This document shows positions 1-4,991 of a DNA stretch of 6,879 nucleotides, piece by piece. The position numbers and the translations under genes were made by a program. Position 1 is the stretch's first letter. Every line of letters starts with the position of its first letter. The DNA is from Anaerolineae bacterium (GTDB lineage: Bacteria > Chloroflexota > Anaerolineae > JACIWR01). The DNA is taken from contig JAGGZG010000027.1 in the NCBI GenBank assembly GCA_021162125.1, positions 1 to 6,879 on the forward strand. Direction: 5' to 3'. The notes beneath the pieces were generated by a model. That model did not search any database and had not been told where the DNA came from. It saw only the letters and a program-made list of their open reading frames with translations.

Positions 1-122
1 CCCTGGCCCAGGTGGAACTCGTGGGCCGCGAACGACGGCTGCTATCCGGCCTCGGCGGTGGGGACTGCGTGCCCGCCCTCAAGCTCTCGGAGTTCACCTT
101 CACCGGCGTGACCGAGTTCTAG
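1..122 (+). CDS. C-terminal fragment of an unidentified protein (5' end outside the window)
   Basis: Only the last 39 codons are visible, read in the frame whose first full codon is at position 3 and ending at TAG 120-122. The end of the protein is glycine-rich and then beta-strand-like: a GLGGGDCVPAL stretch followed by KLSEFTFTGVTEF. The open frame, GC-rich third positions and abrupt stop suggest a real gene entering from the left. The pattern of a glycine-rich turn, a small-residue/Pro segment and a final FTFTG-like strand faintly recalls the C-terminal domain of TldD/PmbA-type peptidases. That is only a weak resemblance and I do not assign it. The gene is convergent with the phosphodiesterase gene, whose stop lies 43 bp further on. 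I see no convincing terminator in that gap. Confidence 0.55.
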   Translation, partial: LAQVELVGRERRLLSGLGGGDCVPALKLSEFTFTGVTEF

Positions 123-165
123 GCTCAAACCGCCGACCGCCGGACCAAAGCCAGGGATGTCCTAC

Positions 166-2058
166 CTACTCGATCAGCAATCGGGTCAACACCCTACCTT
201 CCATTCCGGCAGGCACAGTCTCTCCTAACAGGTGCAGGATGGTGGGAGCCACGTCAATGATCCGCGCATCATCTAACTCCACACCCGGCTTGATCCCCTG
301 CCCGGCCACGAGCAGCACGCCGGGGACATCGCCGGGCAGGTAGGGCCCCTCATGCCCACCCGACCACTGGCTGCGGTTAGGGCCGACGAGGGGCACGCCG
401 CTCACCACCCGCCCCAGCGATTCTCCGCGCCCCAGCCCGTATCCTAGATGCAAGGCCGGGATCAGGTCCGGCCCTTCCTCGCACGCGGATTCGCCGTAGA
501 CTTCTTCACCACGGAGCACAGCCTTGACAACCGCCTCACCTGTCTCTGGATCGCGCCAGGCCAGCAGGTCGTCGCTGATCCGCTGCCGCAGTACCTCGTA
601 CTCCGGCCCTGGGGCGACTATGCCTCGCGGTTCGCGGCCACGGACGTTGAGCCAGATGCTTCCCGTGCCGAACATGCAAGCGCGGGTGTGATCCCAATCA
701 ATGCGCGATACTTTGCGCGGCCCACCGGGCGGCGACGGCGGATCCACAGCCTGAAGGTATCCCCGGCTTTGCAACCAGGTGTTGAGGTACACGTGCCGGT
801 AAATGGGCGTGCCGCCGTGATCGCTGACGACCATGACCACCGTGTCCTCGTCCACCAGCTCCAGCAAGCGGCCTACCCGGGTGTCAATCCAGCGGTACGC
901 CCGCTCAATCTCGCCACCGTATCGGGCAGCACCCTCTGGCGTGAAAGCCGGATGTCGCGCATCCTGATAGTGCCAAAAAAGATGTTGGACGTTGTCAACG
1001 GTGAAGAAATGAGCTACGCATAAGTGCCAGCCCCGCTCACGTACCACCGTCTCAGCGATGGCCGCCTGTTCCTCCCACCCGTGGTAAGCATCCTCCAGGA
1101 AAGTGTCCGGGGTGATCAACCCCTGGCGCAGACCGGTCTCGTCGGCGGGCAGGCCCAGAGTGGCAAACGGGCCGATGCGCGAGGCAAGCTCGGCGGCGAA
1201 CCCGGCAGGCTCGCTGAGGGGGAAGAGGGGCGCATCGGGGGCACATTGCACGGCAGTGCGATACAGTTCCACGCGATTGGCGCTAAGAGCCACTACCTTG
1301 AACCGACACAGGCCGGGGACGGCCCCTCGTCCAGGCACGGCAAAAGTGACGCGCAGCCACTCGCTCCACTCCCCGGCCTTCAGGGCGGCGATGGGATGCG
1401 GGACATCGCCCAACGAGATGAACAGCCGTCCGCTGGCTATCCGGCAACGCAGTGGCACTGTGGCCGATCCGGGGCCCTCAACGATGCTATGCCACGTCCC
1501 TGTGCCATCCGACGTCAGGACGTAGACGGGCAACTCTTCAGCGGAGGGCGCTTCGCGTTTTCGGTCGGGATCGGTGGTGTACAACGCCGAGGTGCCGAAG
1601 GAGCCCCGCAGGTCGGGCATACCCAGGCCAGCGAGCGTGCCTCCGGGGGCGGGGTCGGGAGGGAAGGTGCCAGGGACTCTCAGCAGAAAGCTGGTGCGCC
1701 CGCTGCCGCCGAGTATCTGAGCCAGCGTCGGAGCTCGCCGGCGGCTGGTGTAGACCGGCAAGCCCGACGCATCCGCCGAGATAGTGAACAATCCGATGGT
1801 GGGGCGGTACGTCCCAGGTGCTTTGGTGACGAAATCGCGGATACCGTGCCGGACCGGGCTGACCCCGGTCAGAAACGAGCTCCAGGCCACGGGCGAGACC
1901 GGTGGGAAAGTGGTCTCCAGCGGGCCGAAGGAGCCTGTCGAAATCAGCTTGGCCATGTGGGGTAAATCTCCGGCCCGTAACAAACGTTTCAGCAGCAGCG
2001 GGTCCGCCCCATCAACGCCGATGACCAGCACTTTTCGTCGGTTACCTCGCGTGTGCAT
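166..2058 (-). CDS. Alkaline phosphatase superfamily phosphodiesterase/phosphohydrolase (COG3379-like)
   Basis: This is a complete 630-residue enzyme, predicted to hydrolyse a phosphomonoester or phosphodiester/pyrophosphate with two bound metal ions. The substrate cannot be read from the sequence. The expected superfamily ligands are all present: Asp16 in VIGVDG, the nucleophile position Ser55 in FPPVSPVAWSSF, Asp355 and His359 in DNVQH, Asp413-His414 in SDHGG, and His569 in WSGGHEGP. They align in order with the NPP-type set Asp/Thr/Asp/His/Asp-His/His. Residues about 155-300 form a beta-rich insertion between the nucleophile and the second metal motifs, as is usual in this subfamily. The DVAPTILHLLG end motif (602-612) is also typical. 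There is no signal peptide or membrane segment, so it is probably cytoplasmic. The ATG at 2058 is supported by AGGAG at 2068-2072, nine bases upstream. The gene lies 78 bp downstream of the RHH gene, probably in the same transcript. The Ser nucleophile in place of the commoner Thr is a small oddity. Confidence 0.93.
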   Translation of the reverse strand: MHTRGNRRKVLVIGVDGADPLLLKRLLRAGDLPHMAKLISTGSFGPLETTFPPVSPVAWSSFLTGVSPVRHGIRDFVTKAPGTYRPTIGLFTISADASGLPVYTSRRRAPTLAQILGGSGRTSFLLRVPGTFPPDPAPGGTLAGLGMPDLRGSFGTSALYTTDPDRKREAPSAEELPVYVLTSDGTGTWHSIVEGPGSATVPLRCRIASGRLFISLGDVPHPIAALKAGEWSEWLRVTFAVPGRGAVPGLCRFKVVALSANRVELYRTAVQCAPDAPLFPLSEPAGFAAELASRIGPFATLGLPADETGLRQGLITPDTFLEDAYHGWEEQAAIAETVVRERGWHLCVAHFFTVDNVQHLFWHYQDARHPAFTPEGAARYGGEIERAYRWIDTRVGRLLELVDEDTVVMVVSDHGGTPIYRHVYLNTWLQSRGYLQAVDPPSPPGGPRKVSRIDWDHTRACMFGTGSIWLNVRGREPRGIVAPGPEYEVLRQRISDDLLAWRDPETGEAVVKAVLRGEEVYGESACEEGPDLIPALHLGYGLGRGESLGRVVSGVPLVGPNRSQWSGGHEGPYLPGDVPGVLLVAGQGIKPGVELDDARIIDVAPTILHLLGETVPAGMEGRVLTRLLIE

Positions 2059-2075
2059 TGAAACACGCTCCTAAA

Positions 2076-2142
2076 ACGTGAAGCGTAAGGCTTCGTGCCA
2101 GAAATCTTACGCTTCACGTCTTCACGTTTCACGCCTTCACGT
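2076..2142. repeat. CGTGAA-type short repeat array with a perfect 14-bp inverted repeat
   Basis: The hexamer TTCACG (CGTGAA on the minus strand) starts at 2113, 2121, 2128 and 2136, spaced 7-8 bp apart. Its complement occurs at 2077-2082. Positions 2076-2089 (ACGTGAAGCGTAAG) and 2106-2119 are perfect inverted copies around a 16-nt loop, so a minus-strand transcript could fold into a 14-bp stem. On that strand the stem ends three bases before the AGGAG of the phosphodiesterase gene and is followed by a short U-run, so it could act as a weak attenuator or affect ribosome access. The outermost unit overlaps the end of the RHH gene and supplies its last codon and TGA stop. It looks like an intergenic mini-repeat family; copy number elsewhere in the genome is unknown. 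Confidence 0.8.
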
Positions 2143-2343
2143 TTCCTCTTCCCCTGAGATCATGTAAGGCAGTGAGTAAATGAGTCGCCGGTCAGCCTCT
2201 ATGGCCGTCACCGCCTGCCGGGTGAGATAGACGATGTACTCCGTAGGACTACGGAATCCAGTATCTTCGATGATCCTCTCCACCCGTTCGTACAGTTCAC
2301 GCGGTATACTGATGGTAGTGTACTTTCCCTTTCGGTCGGCCAT
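2137..2343 (-). CDS. Small ribbon-helix-helix (CopG/Arc-like) DNA-binding protein
   Basis: This 68-residue protein has the ribbon-helix-helix pattern. A short beta strand (residues 7-14, YTTISIP) would enter the DNA major groove. Helix A follows (15-27, RELYERVERIIED), then the TGFRSPTEY turn (28-36) and helix B (36-48), with a short acidic tail after a hydrophobic segment. RHH proteins bind DNA as dimers and often repress their own promoter, so the role as a regulator is inferred from family knowledge. Start ATG at 2343 is supported by AGGGGG at 2349-2354, five bases upstream. It has its own strong promoter, divergent from the response regulator promoter, and is followed 78 bp later by the phosphodiesterase, suggesting a bicistronic unit. 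It has no adjacent toxin-like gene, so an antitoxin role is not supported. The last codon and stop lie within a CGTGAA-type repeat. Confidence 0.85.
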   Translation of the reverse strand: MADRKGKYTTISIPRELYERVERIIEDTGFRSPTEYIVYLTRQAVTAIEADRRLIYSLPYMISGEEET

Positions 2344-2348
2344 GATTG

Positions 2349-2354
2349 CCCCCT
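2349..2354 (-). promoter_or_regulatory. Ribosome binding site of the RHH gene
   Basis: The minus-strand sequence AGGGGG lies five bases before the ATG at 2343. It supports this start for a very small gene that could otherwise be doubted. Confidence 0.6.
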
Positions 2355-2454
2355 GATATACTCAGCGCGATTTGATCCAGTGAAAACAGAGCCAGAGGCC
2401 CGATATTGCACCTTTGACGCCCCAAGTCGTGTTGCGTGTTGCATTGGCTTTGGT

Positions 2455-2483
2455 ATTATACGTTCAAACACGGACTCCGTCAA
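2455..2483 (-). promoter_or_regulatory. Sigma70-type promoter for the RHH-phosphodiesterase unit
   Basis: On the minus strand TTGACG (2483-2478, 5 of 6 matches to consensus) is followed by a 17-bp spacer and a perfect TATAAT (2460-2455). Transcription would start near 2448, giving a leader of about 105 nt before the RHH start. A perfect palindrome, ACGGA-C-TCCGT (2470-2480), lies in the spacer and overlaps the -35 box, where a repressor could act. The leader also holds a tandem duplication of a heptamer (CGTGTTG on the plus strand, 2428-2441) with no evident function. Confidence 0.7.
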
Positions 2484-2488
2484 ACGGC

Positions 2489-2503
2489 TTGTCAAGTAGA
2501 CAA
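2489..2503. promoter_or_regulatory. Candidate operator palindrome at the response regulator -35 box
   Basis: TTGTC-AAGTA-GACAA is a perfect 5-bp-arm inverted repeat that exactly covers most of the -35 box of the response regulator promoter and starts 6 bp from the -35 box of the RHH promoter. Its position suits a dimeric repressor such as the neighbouring RHH protein, or the response regulator itself. Arms of 5 bp arise easily by chance, so this is only a candidate. Confidence 0.35.
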
Positions 2504-2516
2504 AAAGTGGTATAAT
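2489..2516 (+). promoter_or_regulatory. Sigma70-type promoter with extended -10 for the response regulator gene
   Basis: TTGTCA (2489-2494, 5 of 6 matches) is separated by 16 bp from a perfect TATAAT (2511-2516), which carries the extended TGG element at 2508-2510. Start of transcription is expected near 2523, leaving a leader of about 45 nt. Its -35 box lies only 5 bp from the -35 box of the divergent RHH promoter, so the two promoters share one control region. Confidence 0.75.
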
Positions 2517-2567
2517 GTAAATAGCAACGTGGACAGGATAGTCAATCCATAGCATGGGGGAGAGTCT

Positions 2568-3266
2568 ATGGCACGCATTCTGGTTGTAGACGATGATGTG
2601 TATGTCGCCGATACCATGCAGCGGGGCTTACAAAAGCGAGGGCACGAGGTCGCCGCGGCGTACAACGGCATTGAAGCCCTGGGATTAGTGCAAGAGCACC
2701 GTCCCGATCTGCTCATCCTGGACATTTCAATGCCGCGCATGAACGGCATCGAGGTCTGTCGCCGGCTGCGAGCAGACAAGAGGACCGAGTCCATTCCCAT
2801 TATTTTCCTCACAGCCCGTTCCATGATTGACGACAAGATCGAGGGCTTCGAGGCCGGTGCCGACGACTATATCACCAAGCCGTTTGACATTCAGGAGCTG
2901 GAGCTACGCATCAAAGCCATCCTGCGCCGCTGTCAACCCCCGCCGGCAGAGCCGACGGCGGACATTCTCACTGTGGGGCCACTTTCGCTCAACTGCCGCA
3001 CTTTTGAGGCAACTATCAACGACCGGACCGTCTTGCTCACCCCTATCGAGTTCGAACTCCTCCACCACCTGATGAGCCACCCCGGTGAAGTGTTCTCCAG
3101 CGAACGGCTGTTACAAGAGGTCTGGGATTACCCTCCAGGCACCGGCGATCCCGCCCTGGTACGGATGCACATCAAGAACCTCCGTGACAAGCTGGAGCCC
3201 GATGCGCGCAATCCGAGCTTGATCCGCACAGTCAGCCGCCACGGGTACACCGTGCGTCCGGAGTAA
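2568..3266 (+). CDS. OmpR/PhoB-family DNA-binding response regulator
   Basis: This 232-residue two-component response regulator receives phosphate from a sensor kinase and binds promoter DNA as a dimer. The receiver domain (about 2-117) has the acidic pair Asp8-Asp9 in ILVVDDD, the phosphoacceptor Asp52 in LILDISMP, Thr82 in FLTAR and Lys104 in ITKPFD, so it is fully equipped. A Pro-rich linker (123-129) leads to the winged-helix domain (about 133-231), with LTPIEFELLHHL, the recognition-helix segment VRMHIKNLRDKLE and the wing RTVSRHGYTVRPE. Length matches the family. Start ATG at 2568 follows GGGGGAG (2556-2562) by five bases. It has its own promoter, is divergent from the RHH gene, and faces a histidine kinase gene tail to tail, its likely but unproven partner. 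Its targets are not evident. Confidence 0.96.
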   Translation: MARILVVDDDVYVADTMQRGLQKRGHEVAAAYNGIEALGLVQEHRPDLLILDISMPRMNGIEVCRRLRADKRTESIPIIFLTARSMIDDKIEGFEAGADDYITKPFDIQELELRIKAILRRCQPPPAEPTADILTVGPLSLNCRTFEATINDRTVLLTPIEFELLHHLMSHPGEVFSSERLLQEVWDYPPGTGDPALVRMHIKNLRDKLEPDARNPSLIRTVSRHGYTVRPE

Positions 3267-3308
3267 TCAGCCGATTAAACCGAAGGAACCGAACAATGCC
3301 TCTGAGGG

Positions 3309-3347
3309 GTGCGATGCACTTCAAGAAGTGCGTCGCACTTTGCTTTC
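3309..3347 (+). terminator. Terminator-like hairpin after the response regulator gene
   Basis: Positions 3309-3322 and 3325-3338 can pair over 14 positions, with one G-U wobble (3315/3332); in practice this gives a 13-bp stem with a CAAG tetraloop. The T-rich stretch TTTGCTTTCT follows at 3339-3348 in the plus direction. It lies 43 bp after the response regulator stop and 42 bp beyond the kinase stop on the other strand. Only the plus-strand side has a T-rich tail, so it mainly ends response regulator transcription, but the stem could also stop the convergent kinase transcript. Confidence 0.65.
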
Positions 3348-3389
3348 TAGGGGGTCATCAAGGGCAGCCAGCGTAGGTCAGCACCCGGC

Positions 3390-4904
3390 TTATAAAACGG
3401 AGGTCACAGGCAGGGCAAAGCCGAAGGTGCTGCCCACCCCCGGCTGGCTGCGCACCCACACCCGACCGCCATGCCGTTCGATGATGGATTTGACAATAGC
3501 CAGCCCCAGCCCGGTGCCCTCGATGTCTTTAGTCTGCGGGCTCCTCACGCGGAAGAACTTTTCGAAGAGATGGGCCTGATCCTCAGGGGCGATGCCGATC
3601 CCCGTATCGGTCACCTCGACGATGACTTCGCAATCGGCAGCCCAGGCAGTGACGGTTATCTGCCCACCGGCCGGTGTGTACTTGATAGCATTGCCCAGCA
3701 GATTGGACATCACCTGCTCCAAGCGAGTGGGATCGCCGGCGACCAGGGGCAAGGGGGAGTCAATCTCTGTATGGATGGAGATTCCCTTCAGAGCGGCCTG
3801 TTTCGATGGAGCGATCAGCGAGGCGCGGATCAAGTTATCCATCTGGCACACTTTCATGGTCATATCCATGCCAGCTTCGACTTTGGCCAGGTCTAACAGG
3901 GCACGGATCAGGGCCGACATCTTCTCCACGCTGTGGTTGATCCCCTCAATGAACTCCCTCTGGGTCTCGTTTATCGGGCCCGCCTCGGGAATTAAGCCCG
4001 TGTAGGTATAAATCATCTGCAAAGGTGAGCGCAGGTCGTGGGAGACGATGGCCACGAAATCGGACTTCATCTTGTCCAGTTTTTTGAGATGGGTGATATC
4101 CTGCATCACTGCCACCCACCCCACGTCACGCACCGGAGTCGCCGTGGCGAACAGGGTGCGGCCGTCCGGGAGGCGTATCTCTTTCTCCTGGGGCAATCCC
4201 TTTTCCATTGCTTGCTGGAACAGGGCCAACAGATCCTCGTTATCCACGGCGTCCTGCAACCTGGCCCCTTCCGGCAGGGGAGCTCCGGCGCGAAAAGCCA
4301 GCCGCGCAGCGGGGTTCATCAGGAGCACCCGACCATCGTTATCGGTAACCAGGATAGCGTCGGCGGCCTCGTCGAGAATAGCCTGCAACTTGGCCTGCTC
4401 CTCCTGAACGGCCCGGAATAGACGAGCGTTTTCCACAGCCACAGCCGCCTGGTTGGCGATGGATGTCAGCAGGACCAGATGATTCTCGTTGAAATGATTA
4501 GGCTGCGGGTGGATCAAGGTGAGCACGCCCACCACCTTGTCCCGGCGTATCAGGGGGACGGCGATAGCGGAGCCAGTCTCCAGGCAGCCGTCGGGCAAAA
4601 GCAGCCAACGCTCATCGTGTTTGATATCGCTGACAACTGCCCCCTGCCGGTGCGCGACTACCCACCCGGCCAGCCCACCGGTGAGCACTTTGCCAATTAT
4701 TTCCCGAACCTGATGAGGAGGCAGTCCCTTGCGGATGAGAATCTGGTGGGAGACTCGACCGGCATCATCGAAAACCATAATGCTCCCATCGCGTGCATCC
4801 ACGCTGGGCACGGTCAGGGCCAGAACGTCGGACAGTATGCGATCCAGGTCCAGGTCAGAATTCAGCTTACGGCTGATGTCATAAAGCAGCCTGGTTTCAC
4901 TCAC
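3390..4904 (-). CDS. Soluble GAF-PAS sensor histidine kinase
   Basis: This is a 504-residue sensor kinase without membrane segments, so it should sense a cytoplasmic signal. Domains in order: GAF (about 1-162, ending in NQAAVAVENARLF), a short coiled-coil-like joint (about 163-176), PAS (about 172-272, ILVTDNDGRVLLMNPAA), HisKA with phosphoacceptor His289 in IVSHDLRSPL, and HATPase_c. The HATPase_c domain has the N box at 401-408 (NLLGNAIK, Asn405), G1 box DTGIGI (433-438), F box LFEKFF (446-451) and G2 box GTGLGLAIVK (463-472). All catalytic motifs are intact. The GAF and PAS ligands are unknown. The start is GTG: an in-frame TGA lies seven codons upstream with no other start codon between, and GGGGAG lies nine bases before the GTG. 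The gene follows asparagine synthase by 79 bp but has its own -10 element. It points tail to tail at the response regulator, a plausible cognate pair. Confidence 0.95.
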   Translation of the reverse strand: MSETRLLYDISRKLNSDLDLDRILSDVLALTVPSVDARDGSIMVFDDAGRVSHQILIRKGLPPHQVREIIGKVLTGGLAGWVVAHRQGAVVSDIKHDERWLLLPDGCLETGSAIAVPLIRRDKVVGVLTLIHPQPNHFNENHLVLLTSIANQAAVAVENARLFRAVQEEQAKLQAILDEAADAILVTDNDGRVLLMNPAARLAFRAGAPLPEGARLQDAVDNEDLLALFQQAMEKGLPQEKEIRLPDGRTLFATATPVRDVGWVAVMQDITHLKKLDKMKSDFVAIVSHDLRSPLQMIYTYTGLIPEAGPINETQREFIEGINHSVEKMSALIRALLDLAKVEAGMDMTMKVCQMDNLIRASLIAPSKQAALKGISIHTEIDSPLPLVAGDPTRLEQVMSNLLGNAIKYTPAGGQITVTAWAADCEVIVEVTDTGIGIAPEDQAHLFEKFFRVRSPQTKDIEGTGLGLAIVKSIIERHGGRVWVRSQPGVGSTFGFALPVTSVL

Positions 4905-4913
4905 AGTCTGCCA

Positions 4914-4919
4914 CTCCCC
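4914..4919 (-). promoter_or_regulatory. Ribosome binding site supporting the GTG start of the histidine kinase
   Basis: The minus-strand sequence GGGGAG lies nine bases before the GTG at 4904-4902. Because no other start codon lies between the upstream in-frame stop and this GTG, the site helps fix the kinase start. Confidence 0.6.
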
Positions 4920-4961
4920 ATCTCAATCCACGCCCGCTTTTCCACGTAACCGGCTCGTCCT

Positions 4962-4976
4962 GGCTTGTGCGAAGCC
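4962..4976 (-). other. Small hairpin in the leader of the histidine kinase transcript
   Basis: Perfect 5-bp arms GGCTT and AAGCC enclose a 5-nt loop right at the predicted start of the kinase transcript. No T-run follows, so it is a poor terminator for asparagine synthase. A competing pairing of the first GGCT with the AGCC about 15 nt further downstream is also possible. Function unknown. Confidence 0.3.
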
Positions 4977-4982
4977 GTTCTA

Positions 4983-4991
4983 ATTATACCA
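4983..4991 (-). promoter_or_regulatory. Extended -10 promoter element for the histidine kinase gene
   Basis: On the minus strand TGG (4991-4989) precedes a perfect TATAAT (4988-4983). The hexamer overlaps the TAA stop of the asparagine synthase gene, so the kinase promoter lies in the end of the upstream coding region. No good -35 hexamer is seen at 16-18 bp, but an extended -10 can work without one. The 10-mer GTGGTATAAT is identical in the response regulator promoter (2507-2516). Transcription would start near 4976, giving a leader of about 72 nt. Confidence 0.5.

Noticed and set aside
448..1965. Two long plus-strand open frames (448-1023 and 1024-1965) opposite the phosphodiesterase gene
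   Set aside because: Their translations show no domain logic and are rich in Arg, Gly, Ala and Pro, as expected for the antisense of a GC-rich gene. The minus-strand frame has all the catalytic motifs in order.
2137..2343. RHH protein as an antitoxin of a toxin-antitoxin pair
   Set aside because: There is no small toxin-like gene beside it; the next gene is a 630-residue enzyme and the other neighbour is a response regulator.
2454..2459. Plus-strand TATTAT with an upstream TGG as a second response regulator promoter
   Set aside because: It has no acceptable -35 hexamer, and the same bases form the perfect TATAAT of the minus-strand RHH promoter.
2208..2836. Minus-strand open frames spanning the divergent control region and the start of the response regulator
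   Set aside because: They cross two good promoters, overlap the RHH and response regulator genes and show no recognisable domain.
3278..3293. Direct repeat AACCGAA, two copies with a 9-bp period, after the response regulator stop
   Set aside because: Only two short copies in a spacer; likely chance.
4901..4921. Six-codon ORF (MGSGRL) overlapping the kinase start through GTGA
   Set aside because: It has no ribosome binding site of its own and no conserved feature; its ATG lies directly next to the kinase Shine-Dalgarno sequence. Probably coincidence.
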